From NCBI RefSeq assembly GCF_050589625.1, contig NZ_JBNGOP010000007.1, forward strand, positions 113,170-177,169: DNA of 64,000 nucleotides, given 5' to 3'. This document shows, one piece after another, positions 8,105-16,928 of the stretch. The DNA is from Pelagihabitans sp947500445 (GTDB lineage: Bacteria > Bacteroidota > Bacteroidia > Flavobacteriales > Flavobacteriaceae). Both the position numbers and the translations under genes were made by a program. The notes beneath the pieces were generated by a model. It was not told the DNA's origin, ran no database searches, and saw only the letters and a program-made list of their open reading frames with translations. How positions within the stretch are numbered: position 1 is the first letter of the stretch; each line of letters opens with the position of its first letter.

Positions 8105-10477
8105 ATGGCAAAGAAGGCGACAAAGACAAAGTCAAGATCCACCAAAAAAACAAGCACTTTTACACTATCCAAGCAAAATAAAATCATCTTGGGCAGTTTG
8201 CTGATGCTCTTAAGTGTAGCACTTTTCTTTTCGTTCGTTTCCTTTTATTTTACCTGGCAGGAGGATCAAAGCCTATTGAGCGAGTTCGGAGATCGTAACG
8301 CCGAGGCTGAAAACCTGTTGAATAAATTTGGGGCGACCATCAGCCATTTGGTCATGTACCAAGGTTTTGGAGTGGCATCGCTCATCATCACGGGGCTTCT
8401 TTTTATGACCGGTGTTTACCTGTTTTTAAGTTTGGAAAAACGGGGCCTATTGAAAAAATGGGTATGGGGCCTGTTGTTGATGATATGGTTGTCCATTGCA
8501 CTGGGCTTTTTCGCCAAGGATCTTCCGGTATTAGGGGGTATCGTAGGGTTTGAAATGAATGACTTTTTACAGGACTATACCGGAAAAATCGGAGTTTTTC
8601 TGTTGCTCCTCTTTGGAATCATTTTTATTGCGGTACGCTTTTTCGATTTTAATCCGGAAAAGGCTTGGTCCACCATACAGGGAGGTGCGGCGGCAATAAA
8701 AACAAAACCGAAGAAAACGCCCAAGACTACCGATGAGCGTACTTCGCTGGCCCTAGATCTGGAAGACGAGAAACCCGTGGTTATCGACACTTACACGCAT
8801 AAAAAGGACATTCCGCCCTTATCGCCCGAGGTGGATACCAAGCCTTTGGAAGTCGCCCAACCCGTTGAAGAGGAAACCACCGATGATTTGGCCATGGAAG
8901 TGGAAAAGGTGGTCGAGGAAAAGGAAGAGCACGATAATATCTCCGAAAAGCTTGTAGCGGATTTTGGGGAGTTCGATCCCACGCTCGAATTGGGCAGTTA
9001 TAAGTTCCCGACCCTGGAGCTGCTGGACCAGCACGGCGTAACCGGTGGTATTACCATAAATCAGGAAGAGTTAGAGGACAATAAGAATAAAATTGTAGAA
9101 ACCTTAAAAAATTACAAGATAGGAATCGCCCAGATCAAGGCGACCATTGGCCCTACCGTAACGCTTTATGAAATTGTTCCCGATGCCGGTGTACGTATCT
9201 CAAAAATCAAAAACCTTGAAGATGATATCGCCCTGTCGTTAGCCGCCTTGGGAATCCGGATTATCGCACCCATTCCCGGTAAGGGCACCATAGGTATTGA
9301 GGTGCCCAATAAAAATGCGACCATTGTATCGATGCGTTCGGTAATTGCGTCCAGCAAGTTTCAAAAAGCGGAAATGCAGTTGCCTATCGCTTTTGGAAAA
9401 ACCATTAGCAACGAAACCTTTGTGGTAGATTTGGCAAAAATGCCCCACTTGCTCATGGCAGGGGCTACGGGACAAGGGAAATCGGTAGGGCTGAACGCCG
9501 TATTGACCTCCTTGCTCTATAAAAAACATCCTGCGGAAGTCAAATTCGTATTGGTCGATCCCAAAAAAGTAGAATTAACGCTCTTTAATAAAATAGAGCG
9601 CCACTTTTTGGCAAAACTACCGGATTCGGAAGATGCCATTATTACGGACAATACAAAGGTGATCAACACCTTGAACTCGCTTTGTATCGAAATGGACAAT
9701 CGATACGAGTTGTTGAAATTGGCCATGGTCCGTAATCTAAAGGAATACAACGTCAAATTTAAATCCAGAAAATTAAACCCGAACGACGGGCATAAATTTC
9801 TACCTTACATTGTATTGGTCATCGACGAGTTCGCCGATCTGATCATGACGGCAGGTAAGGAGGTAGAAACGCCCATTGCCCGTTTGGCGCAGCTGGCGCG
9901 TGCTATTGGTATTCATTTGATCATTGCTACCCAGCGCCCTTCGGTGAACGTCATTACCGGTATCATAAAAGCAAACTTTCCGGCCCGGATCGCTTTTCGG
10001 GTAACCTCCAAAATCGATTCCAGGACCATTTTGGATGCCCAAGGGGCCGACCAGTTGATCGGTAGAGGTGATATGCTGTATACGCAAGGAAACGATGTTA
10101 CACGGATACAATGTGCTTTTGTGGATACCCCGGAAGTTGAAAAAATAACGGAATATATCGGGTCACAGCGGGGATATCCGGACGCTCATGAGCTGCCGGA
10201 ATACGTTGGTGAAGATTCTGGCACAAGTATTGATTATGAAATATCGGAAAGGGATTCCAAGTTCCGGGAAGCTGCCGAAGTGATCGTAACGGCGCAACAG
10301 GGATCTGCCTCATTGATCCAACGAAAATTGAAGTTGGGCTATAACAGGGCCGGTCGGATCGTCGATCAGTTGGAAGCTGCAGGAATTGTAGGACCTTTTG
10401 AAGGAAGTAAGGCACGGCAGGTGCTCGTACAGGATTTAACAAGTTTACAGTTATTATTGGATAATGAAAAAAACTAA
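8105..10477 (+). CDS. ftsK: DNA translocase FtsK/SpoIIIE
   Basis: A 790-residue FtsK that pumps chromosomal DNA at the division septum. In order: four N-terminal membrane helices (about residues 25-180), a charged acidic linker (about 190-285) shorter than in E. coli, and the RecA-like motor. The Walker A GATGQGKSVG lies near residue 455 and the Walker B YIVLVIDEFADL near 570. A C-terminal winged-helix gamma domain (SASLIQRKLKLGYNRAGRIVDQLE) reads orienting DNA motifs. A TACTTTTG box at 8077-8084 may give an internal promoter. The lolA gene begins inside its last codons. Confidence 0.95.
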   Translation: MAKKATKTKSRSTKKTSTFTLSKQNKIILGSLLMLLSVALFFSFVSFYFTWQEDQSLLSEFGDRNAEAENLLNKFGATISHLVMYQGFGVASLIITGLLFMTGVYLFLSLEKRGLLKKWVWGLLLMIWLSIALGFFAKDLPVLGGIVGFEMNDFLQDYTGKIGVFLLLLFGIIFIAVRFFDFNPEKAWSTIQGGAAAIKTKPKKTPKTTDERTSLALDLEDEKPVVIDTYTHKKDIPPLSPEVDTKPLEVAQPVEEETTDDLAMEVEKVVEEKEEHDNISEKLVADFGEFDPTLELGSYKFPTLELLDQHGVTGGITINQEELEDNKNKIVETLKNYKIGIAQIKATIGPTVTLYEIVPDAGVRISKIKNLEDDIALSLAALGIRIIAPIPGKGTIGIEVPNKNATIVSMRSVIASSKFQKAEMQLPIAFGKTISNETFVVDLAKMPHLLMAGATGQGKSVGLNAVLTSLLYKKHPAEVKFVLVDPKKVELTLFNKIERHFLAKLPDSEDAIITDNTKVINTLNSLCIEMDNRYELLKLAMVRNLKEYNVKFKSRKLNPNDGHKFLPYIVLVIDEFADLIMTAGKEVETPIARLAQLARAIGIHLIIATQRPSVNVITGIIKANFPARIAFRVTSKIDSRTILDAQGADQLIGRGDMLYTQGNDVTRIQCAFVDTPEVEKITEYIGSQRGYPDAHELPEYVGEDSGTSIDYEISERDSKFREAAEVIVTAQQGSASLIQRKLKLGYNRAGRIVDQLEAAGIVGPFEGSKARQVLVQDLTSLQLLLDNEKN

Positions 10478-11129
10478 ACCATTTATGAGAACTATTGTAT
10501 TGGTCGCGGTCACGTTTTGTATGACGGCGGTATCTTTCGGACAGGGATCGCAAAAAGCCAAAGCCCTACTGGACGATGTGTATAACAAAGTAAAGGGCTA
10601 CGACAATATTTTTGTGGACTTCCAGTACAGTCTCAATAACAAGGAGGCCAATGTAAATACGGAGACCCGCGGCGACGTCACCTTAAAAGGAGACAAATAT
10701 TTGTTCAATTACCTCGGCGCTCAACAACTGTATGATGGTAAAATGGTGTATAATATCGTTCCTGAAAACGAAGAAGTGATCATTGACACCCCTTCCAATG
10801 AAGAAAACACCATAACCCCTTCCAAAATGCTTACTTTCTACAAGGAGGGCCATACCTATTCTTGGGATGTGCTGCAAACGGTTCAGGGGCGGAAAATACA
10901 GTTCGTAAAACTGGTCCCTATTGATACCAATACCGAAATCAAATCGATTTTGTTGGGCATCGATGCCGAAACAAAGCACATTTATAAGCTGATCGAGACG
11001 GGTAAAAACGGTACGGTGACCACCATTACTGTTAATTCTTTTAAAACGGACCAACCCTTATCAAAAACCTTGTTTACCTTTAATGAGGGCAAATACAAGG
11101 AGCAAGGGTATTACATCATAAAAAATTAA
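10464..11129 (+). CDS. lolA: outer-membrane lipoprotein carrier LolA
   Basis: A 221-residue periplasmic protein with an N-terminal signal peptide (basic MKKTKPFMR, then a hydrophobic stretch ending near AVSFGQG). LolA ferries lipoproteins from the LolCDE complex to the outer membrane. The alternating strands after residue 30, with the TRGDVTLKGDKYLF segment, fit the LolA/LolB half-barrel. The chosen ATG overlaps ftsK by 14 bases; a second ATG at 10485 would give a shorter signal peptide and is possible. It sits directly before an LptF/LptG-type permease gene, so the operon serves envelope assembly. Confidence 0.85.
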   Translation: MKKTKPFMRTIVLVAVTFCMTAVSFGQGSQKAKALLDDVYNKVKGYDNIFVDFQYSLNNKEANVNTETRGDVTLKGDKYLFNYLGAQQLYDGKMVYNIVPENEEVIIDTPSNEENTITPSKMLTFYKEGHTYSWDVLQTVQGRKIQFVKLVPIDTNTEIKSILLGIDAETKHIYKLIETGKNGTVTTITVNSFKTDQPLSKTLFTFNEGKYKEQGYYIIKN

Positions 11130-11130
11130 G

Positions 11131-12723
11131 TTGTTACGACTTCTAGACCGATATATTCTATCGAGGTTTTTATTCAATTTTTTCAGTTCGTTCGTGATAT
11201 TGATGTTCATCTTTATCTTTCAAACGATCTGGTTGTTTATCGACGATTTGGCCGGTAAAGGCTTGGATATCATCATTATTGGAAAATTTCTGTTTTACCT
11301 GATGCCCAACCTCACGGAAAAGGTACTTCCCCTTACCGTATTGTTATCGTCCATCCTCACCTTTGGCACCTTTGCCGAAAACTATGAATTTGCCGCCATG
11401 AAGGCCTCGGGCATCTCCCTTCAGCGGGCCATGTTAAGCTTGATCGTTTTTGTATTGTTTTTGGGCGGCGTTACCTTCTATTTTGCGAACAGTGTTATCC
11501 CGGCATCGGAACAAAAAATTTACAACATGCGGCGAAATATCGCCAAGGTCAAACCTGCCGCCGCAATCGAAGAAGGCGTTTTTAGCGATTTTGAGGGAAT
11601 GAGCATCAAGGTCGATGAAAAGTTTGGGGAGAAAGACCGCTTTTTAAGAAATGTCATCATCCATCAAAAAACGGCCTCTAACGTTAACAATACTGTAATA
11701 AAGGCAAAGACCGGGGAGCTGGTCAGTAGCGAACGTTCCGATTTGATCCAACTGGTATTGAACGATGGGCATTACTACCGCGATGTTCAGGCCAAAGACA
11801 ATAAAAAGAAACGAAAATATCCTTTTGCCAAAGCCGATTTTGAGGTGTACCGCATCAATATAGAGATTCCGGAGATGAATCAGGATATGGAAGAAGAAAG
11901 GGATATCAGCACCGATAAAATGAAAAACGTTGGGCGATTGATCAAGGATATCGATTCTCTAAAAAACGATAACCTCCGTATCGTGGGAGCGTTTTCCAAG
12001 AATATCGTGAACAGAATGGGCGGTTTTGTTCCTTTGAATACTACCGACACTATAGCGAATAGAAGCCCAAAAATCGATCAGATGCCGGCCCAGATGTCCG
12101 TAGTACAACAGGAACAGATGAAGGCCATGGAAGAAGATGAGGGTGATACCCCTATCACCGCTCCTATCGCTGAGATTGCCGCAAAGGACTCCGTTTTAAA
12201 ACAGCCTAAAATTTCTAAGGACTCATTGGCCAAAATAACAAATGTTTTGGACCTTTTTCAGGATTGGCAACGGGTACAGGTGATGAATGCCGCCAGAAAC
12301 GGGGCCTCAAGTATTTTGAGTTCCGTACAAGGAAAAAAAGAGGAGATGCAAAAACGCTATAAAATATACAACATGCATATTTTATCGTTACATAAAAAGT
12401 ATGCCTTGGCGTTATCCTGTATCGTGCTCTTTTTTGTCGGTGCGCCCTTGGGGGCCATTATTAGAAAAGGGGGCGTTGGCCTTCCTATGGTAATCGCTAT
12501 CATCTTGTTTTTGATCTATTATTTTGTCGGTGTTTTTGCGGGCAATTATTCAAAGGAAAATAACATTCACCCTATCCTTGGCGCCTGGTTGTCGACCTTA
12601 ATTATGTTACCTTTGGGCATCTTTTTAACCAAACGTGCCACGGCCGATAAAGGGATGATGAACTTTAGTGCGGTTACCGATTTTTTCAAAAAACTATTTA
12701 AAAGAAAAACAGCTACTACATGA
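11131..12723 (+). CDS. LptF/LptG family permease (lipopolysaccharide export)
   Basis: A 530-residue YjgP/YjgQ-family protein. These pair with LptB to extract lipopolysaccharide from the inner membrane and hand it to the Lpt bridge. Three helices at the N terminus, a periplasmic jellyroll region, and three helices at the C terminus (about residues 430-510) fit the family. A long Asp/Lys-rich insert of roughly 150 residues sits in the periplasmic part, making it longer than the 350-400 residues usual for LptF or LptG; this is common in Bacteroidota. Translation appears to start at TTG 11131, one base after the lolA stop. It overlaps ribB by four bases. Confidence 0.88.
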   Translation: MLRLLDRYILSRFLFNFFSSFVILMFIFIFQTIWLFIDDLAGKGLDIIIIGKFLFYLMPNLTEKVLPLTVLLSSILTFGTFAENYEFAAMKASGISLQRAMLSLIVFVLFLGGVTFYFANSVIPASEQKIYNMRRNIAKVKPAAAIEEGVFSDFEGMSIKVDEKFGEKDRFLRNVIIHQKTASNVNNTVIKAKTGELVSSERSDLIQLVLNDGHYYRDVQAKDNKKKRKYPFAKADFEVYRINIEIPEMNQDMEEERDISTDKMKNVGRLIKDIDSLKNDNLRIVGAFSKNIVNRMGGFVPLNTTDTIANRSPKIDQMPAQMSVVQQEQMKAMEEDEGDTPITAPIAEIAAKDSVLKQPKISKDSLAKITNVLDLFQDWQRVQVMNAARNGASSILSSVQGKKEEMQKRYKIYNMHILSLHKKYALALSCIVLFFVGAPLGAIIRKGGVGLPMVIAIILFLIYYFVGVFAGNYSKENNIHPILGAWLSTLIMLPLGIFLTKRATADKGMMNFSAVTDFFKKLFKRKTATT

Positions 12724-13862
12724 CAACTGCCATGGAGAAGAACATAAAACTGAATACCATTTCCGAAGCCATTGCCGATATTGCAGAAGGCAAGGTGATT
12801 ATTGTGGTCGATGATGAGAACCGCGAAAACGAGGGCGATTTTTTGGCCGCGGCGGAATTGGCAACACCGGAAACAGTAAACTTCATGGCAACCCATGGAA
12901 AAGGACTTATCTGCGCCCCTTTGACAGAAGGTCGCTGCAAAGAACTTGGCCTGCATATGATGGTCAACCACAACACAGATCCTTTGGAAACCGCTTTTAC
13001 CGTATCGGTAGATTTAAGGGGAAACGGTGTAACCACCGGGATTTCAGCGGCCGACCGCTCAAAAACCGTTGTTGCATTGACCGATTCTGCGACAAAACCA
13101 TATGATCTTGCGCGTCCAGGTCATATTTTTCCTTTGATCGCTAAGGAAGGTGGGGTTTTGCGAAGAACGGGGCATACCGAGGCGGCTATTGATTTTGCGC
13201 GTTTGGCCGGTTTAAAACCGGCGGGCATTATTGTGGAAATCATGAACGAAGATGGCTCGATGGCCCGTTTGCCTCAATTGATGGATGTTGCGAAAAAATT
13301 CGACCTAAAAATCGTCTCCATCGAAGATTTGGTCGCCTATCGGATGGAACATGATAGTTTGATCGATAAAAAGGAGGATTTTGAAATTACCACCCGTTTT
13401 GGGACGTTTCGGCTGCGTGCATACCAGCAAACGACCAACAATCACGTTCATATCGCCCTTACAAAAGGGAATTGGAGCAAGGATGAAAAGGTACTGACGC
13501 GAATCAATTCTACCTTAGTGAACAATGATGTATTGGGCACATTGACCCATAATCCCGATAAACAGTTGGAGGACATGTTCAAGGCCATAAACGAAGAGGG
13601 CAAAGGTGCCATTGTTTTTATCAATCAAGATTCCGAATCGCTAAATCTATTGGCGCGTTTGGCGGAGTTAAAGGAACTGCACAAGAAAGGCGTTCATAAG
13701 GCGCCAAAAATAGATATGGACACTCGCGACTTTGGTATCGGGGCGCAAATTTTGCACGATCTGAACATTAGCAAGTTGCGTTTGCTTACCAACAGCGCGC
13801 AGGCCAAAAGAGTGGGAATCGTGGGGTATGGGCTGGAAATCGTGGAATATGTTCCATTCTAA
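12720..13862 (+). CDS. ribB: 3,4-dihydroxy-2-butanone 4-phosphate synthase with degenerate GTP cyclohydrolase II domain
   Basis: A 380-residue protein with the RibBA layout. The N-terminal RibB half (about 1-210) makes 3,4-dihydroxy-2-butanone 4-phosphate from ribulose 5-phosphate for riboflavin. Its acidic loop DDENRENEGDF, THGKGLICAPL and GHTEAAIDFARLAGL are intact. The C-terminal half aligns with GTP cyclohydrolase II, but the zinc/catalytic region that normally reads HSECLTGD...RCDCG is INSTLVNNDVLGTLTHNPD, so all three zinc cysteines are gone. That half is probably not a cyclohydrolase, as described for RibBX-type proteins. GTP cyclohydrolase II should then be encoded elsewhere. Last gene of the tpx-to-ribB cluster. 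Confidence 0.88.
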   Translation: MTTAMEKNIKLNTISEAIADIAEGKVIIVVDDENRENEGDFLAAAELATPETVNFMATHGKGLICAPLTEGRCKELGLHMMVNHNTDPLETAFTVSVDLRGNGVTTGISAADRSKTVVALTDSATKPYDLARPGHIFPLIAKEGGVLRRTGHTEAAIDFARLAGLKPAGIIVEIMNEDGSMARLPQLMDVAKKFDLKIVSIEDLVAYRMEHDSLIDKKEDFEITTRFGTFRLRAYQQTTNNHVHIALTKGNWSKDEKVLTRINSTLVNNDVLGTLTHNPDKQLEDMFKAINEEGKGAIVFINQDSESLNLLARLAELKELHKKGVHKAPKIDMDTRDFGIGAQILHDLNISKLRLLTNSAQAKRVGIVGYGLEIVEYVPF

Positions 13863-13933
13863 AACAGATCTTACCGCAGTTTTAGCTCGATTTGTAGAAC
13901 CCTAGTTGCCGCAATGACCATTGCGTACAAAAT

Positions 13934-13949
13934 GATATAGCGCTATATC
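13934..13949. repeat. 16-bp perfect palindrome between convergent genes
   Basis: GATATAGCGCTATATC reads the same on both strands. It sits in the 171-base gap between ribB (+) and the DegT aminotransferase (-). No T-tract follows, so it is not an obvious terminator. Confidence 0.4.
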
Positions 13950-14033
13950 GACCCGGAGTGGCATGTTTCAAGAGAATACCATACGTTTTTGGATGCCCCT
14001 TGCTTCCTTCGCTACACCGTAGGTCGGGCCAGC

Positions 14034-15227
14034 TCAAACAAGCCCCCGGATGATTTCGGCCATCTTTTGTGCTCTTGATTCCATGTCATCCGCTTCCCAA
14101 CCAAGCTTGATCAAACAAGAGACGGTACGTCCCATCCAATGGTCGGAAGTTGAAAAATCCATACGGTCGTAATCGGGCCATTGCTCATATACCGCTCCGG
14201 CCATTTTCCCCAAAGACTTTTGCTGCAACAGATGTTCCCATTGTCTAAAATAATGCCAATTGTTATCGTACCAATAAAAGCAGGCATCGATCCCGTTTTC
14301 ACCAAACGCCGTGTGTACCTTTTTTGCCAATTGTTGTGTGGGCATAAAAAAGTTTAGGAATGCATAGCTCTGAACACCGCCCTTGGGCACGCGCCGAAAA
14401 CTGACCTCAGGTATGCTTTTCAATGCAGTGTGCAGTATATTGTAATTTCTTTCCTGAACGGCAAGAAATTCGTCCAATCGTTTCAATTGTGCCACCCCTA
14501 CGGCAGCGTTCAACTCTGAAATACGAAAATTATATCCTAAATTCGGATGGGTTTCCGCACCTCTATCGGAACCGTTGTGATCGTGGCCATGATCTGAATA
14601 CCGATCGGCGTTCTGTTTGTAAAGGTCCGAATCGGTAATAATGGCGCCACCTTCGCCACAGGTAATCGTTTTTACATAATCAAAGGAAAAACAGCCCAAA
14701 TCCCCATAACTGCCCAGCGGTTTGCCCTCGTAAGTGCCGCCAATCGCCTGGCAAGCATCTTCGAGCAGCAGCAGTCCATGTTGATCACAAATGTTTTTTA
14801 AAGCCCTCAAGTCGGCCATAGAACCGCACATATGAACGGGCATTACCACTTTGGTTCGTTTTGTAACCGCCTTTGCTACCGCATCGGGATCCAAAGTTAG
14901 GGTATCGTCGATATTCACAAGAATGGGTACCGCACCCAACGCCAGAATCGCTTCAAAACTGGCCACAAAAGTAAATGTCGGTATCAGTACCTCGTCCCCT
15001 GCCCCTACTCCGGCACTGGCCAAAGCGACGGTCAGCGCAGCGGTGCCACTACTTACCGTTTGTGCGTGTTTCACTTGCATGCGTTTCGCCAAATCCCGCT
15101 CAAGTTCAAGCGCTTTCCATGTACCATTGCGCATTCCGTCAAATCCGTAGCGCATCAACACCCCGGTATCCAATACTTCGCTTACTTGTTCCTTTTCGGC
15201 TGCTCCAAAACGTTCAAATCCCGGCAT
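14034..15227 (-). CDS. DegT/DnrJ/EryC1/StrS family PLP aminotransferase
   Basis: A 397-residue sugar aminotransferase family protein. The PLP lysine lies in SFDYVKTITCGEGGAI, the usual SFxxxK(T/N)xxxGEGG pattern, and SSGTAALTVALASAGVGAGD forms the cofactor phosphate loop. The N terminus (PGFERFGAAEKEQVSEVLDTG...RYGFDG) resembles the KdnA group that makes 8-amino-3,8-dideoxy-octulosonate, but no KdnB partner is present, so this is a suggestion only. It is the third gene of a minus-strand run behind tauE and a nitroreductase, with gaps of about 35 bases each. Confidence 0.8.
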   Translation of the reverse strand: MPGFERFGAAEKEQVSEVLDTGVLMRYGFDGMRNGTWKALELERDLAKRMQVKHAQTVSSGTAALTVALASAGVGAGDEVLIPTFTFVASFEAILALGAVPILVNIDDTLTLDPDAVAKAVTKRTKVVMPVHMCGSMADLRALKNICDQHGLLLLEDACQAIGGTYEGKPLGSYGDLGCFSFDYVKTITCGEGGAIITDSDLYKQNADRYSDHGHDHNGSDRGAETHPNLGYNFRISELNAAVGVAQLKRLDEFLAVQERNYNILHTALKSIPEVSFRRVPKGGVQSYAFLNFFMPTQQLAKKVHTAFGENGIDACFYWYDNNWHYFRQWEHLLQQKSLGKMAGAVYEQWPDYDRMDFSTSDHWMGRTVSCLIKLGWEADDMESRAQKMAEIIRGLV

Positions 15228-15261
15228 AATGTTCCTTTGTTATAATGTGTACCATCTCAAA

Positions 15262-15897
15262 TTAGCGCAACTCGATGATGCTTTCCTTAATATCTTTTCG
15301 CACTTTCTTAAAGTCGGCAAACATATCGTCCTCCGCTCTATAGCCGACAGGCATTACCAAAACCGAAGAAAGCCCCTTCTCTTTCAATTGTAGTATACGG
15401 TCATATTCCTGGGGCACAAAGCCTTCCATTGGACAAGAATCGATTTTTTCCATGGCGCAGATGGTCAGCAGGTTGCCCATGGCCAAATAGGCTTGGTTCG
15501 TGGCCCATTTTCGGACTTCGGATACCTCTTTTTGGGAAAAATTGGCGACCAATGAATCCTTGAAAGGTTCCAAAATGGTCGAACTGGTACCGCGAATTTC
15601 TGCTACTTGTTCAAAATACGCCGTAATATAGTCTTTGTCGATAACGTTCTCGATACACAAGACCAGTACATGCGATGCCTGTGCCACTTGTTCCTGTCCA
15701 TAGGAATGGGCCACCAAGGCTTCTTGGATCGTTTTATTTTGTACTACCACCATTCGTATCGGCTGCAGACCATAAGAGGTTGCCGTAAGGTTGAATGCCA
15801 TTTTCAATTTTTCCACCTTTGGAGCGGACAGGTTGCGCTCGGCATCAAATTTTTTAACGGCATAGCGCCATTCCATATGTTCTATACTATCTTCCAT
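15262..15897 (-). CDS. nitroreductase family NAD(P)H oxidoreductase
   Basis: A 211-residue FMN-dependent nitroreductase-fold protein. The N-terminal WRYAVKKFDAER is the family R-x-x-x-KxFD phosphate-binding segment, and the chain has the usual length. Members such as NfsB and YdgI reduce nitro-compounds, quinones or flavins, and the native substrate here is unknown. The gene lies between tauE and the DegT aminotransferase with short gaps, likely one transcript. Confidence 0.82.
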   Translation of the reverse strand: MEDSIEHMEWRYAVKKFDAERNLSAPKVEKLKMAFNLTATSYGLQPIRMVVVQNKTIQEALVAHSYGQEQVAQASHVLVLCIENVIDKDYITAYFEQVAEIRGTSSTILEPFKDSLVANFSQKEVSEVRKWATNQAYLAMGNLLTICAMEKIDSCPMEGFVPQEYDRILQLKEKGLSSVLVMPVGYRAEDDMFADFKKVRKDIKESIIELR

Positions 15898-15932
15898 AAA
15901 ATTATTTCGATCATATTATTGTTCTTGCAGGC

Positions 15933-16691
15933 TTACAGGTCATAAAACCATAGCTTTATGGACAGTATGATGATCATAATGATCAAAAACACCTTCACAA
16001 AACCGTCACCCTTGCCTACCGAAAATCTGCTCGCGTACCAAGCACCACTACCATTGCCTATGGCAAGTACCGCACCTACGTCCCACGCTACCTTATCGTT
16101 GATAACGAAAACCGTTAAGGCCGCCAGGGTATATAGCAATACTGCAACCGTTTTTGTCGCGTTCGCCCTTACAAGGGTCATTCGGTTAACATGATGCAAA
16201 AATAAGATAATTATAAAGCCTATTCCGGCATTTATAAATCCCCCGTAGATACCGATAAAGAAAAAAGCGATGACTGCTGTCCATAATCGTTTTCCTTTTA
16301 TGTTTTCTTTGGGTACTTCCAACCGCATCTTGGGTTTCAACAACAGTAGAAACACCACCACGATCATTACACCTGCCAATATACGATTGAACAATGCTTC
16401 CGAGATGTCCACCGCAATATGGGCCCCCAAGAGGGCACCGAGAAGAGCCGAAATGCCCAAATAAATGTTGAAGGGGGCCGTAGTAACGCCTTTACTCGCA
16501 AAGCCAGCAGATCCCAGCGCATTTTGTACCACTACTGCTACCCTATTGGTACCGTTGGCAACGCTGGGCGGTAACCCCAGAAATATGAGTATCGGAAGGG
16601 AGATCAACGATCCACCGCCGGCGATGGTATTGATGCCACCGACTAGAAAACCGATACCGATCAGCATCGGATAATGGTACCATTCTGTCAT
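15933..16691 (-). CDS. TauE/SafE family sulfite/anion exporter-like membrane protein
   Basis: A 252-residue inner-membrane protein with about eight helices. The N-terminal GIGFLVGGINTIAGGGSLISLP and the mid-protein repeat GIYGGFINAGIGF are the two related half-family motifs of TauE/SafE (DUF81) transporters. Members export sulfite, sulfoacetate or other organic anions, and assignment to one substrate is not possible from sequence. It starts a probable minus-strand operon with the nitroreductase and aminotransferase. Confidence 0.82.
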   Translation of the reverse strand: MTEWYHYPMLIGIGFLVGGINTIAGGGSLISLPILIFLGLPPSVANGTNRVAVVVQNALGSAGFASKGVTTAPFNIYLGISALLGALLGAHIAVDISEALFNRILAGVMIVVVFLLLLKPKMRLEVPKENIKGKRLWTAVIAFFFIGIYGGFINAGIGFIIILFLHHVNRMTLVRANATKTVAVLLYTLAALTVFVINDKVAWDVGAVLAIGNGSGAWYASRFSVGKGDGFVKVFLIIMIIILSIKLWFYDL

Positions 16692-16896
16692 GGCACAAAA
16701 ATACTTCTAATCCGTTGAGATGAACACCAAAATAGCAGGTTCTTTGCACTATTATACCCTTTCGGAATATCCTTATTGTCCCGAAAAGAATACATGTTCG
16801 CGATGCTTTTTGTTGTGCACGGCTGCCCCGTCATCCAAACCATAAATTCTTAACATTTGGTTAATAATGCACGGGTATAATTCCTACATATCTTGC

Positions 16897-16904
16897 TACC
16901 TTTG
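16897..16904 (+). promoter_or_regulatory. candidate -7 element before the T9SS nuclease gene
   Basis: TACCTTTG at 16897-16904 is a perfect TAnnTTTG. No TTG stands at the usual 17-23 base distance, so only the -7 half is supported. The start codon follows 24 bases later. Confidence 0.4.
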
Positions 16905-16928
16905 TGCGACTAATAAAATGAACTCACC

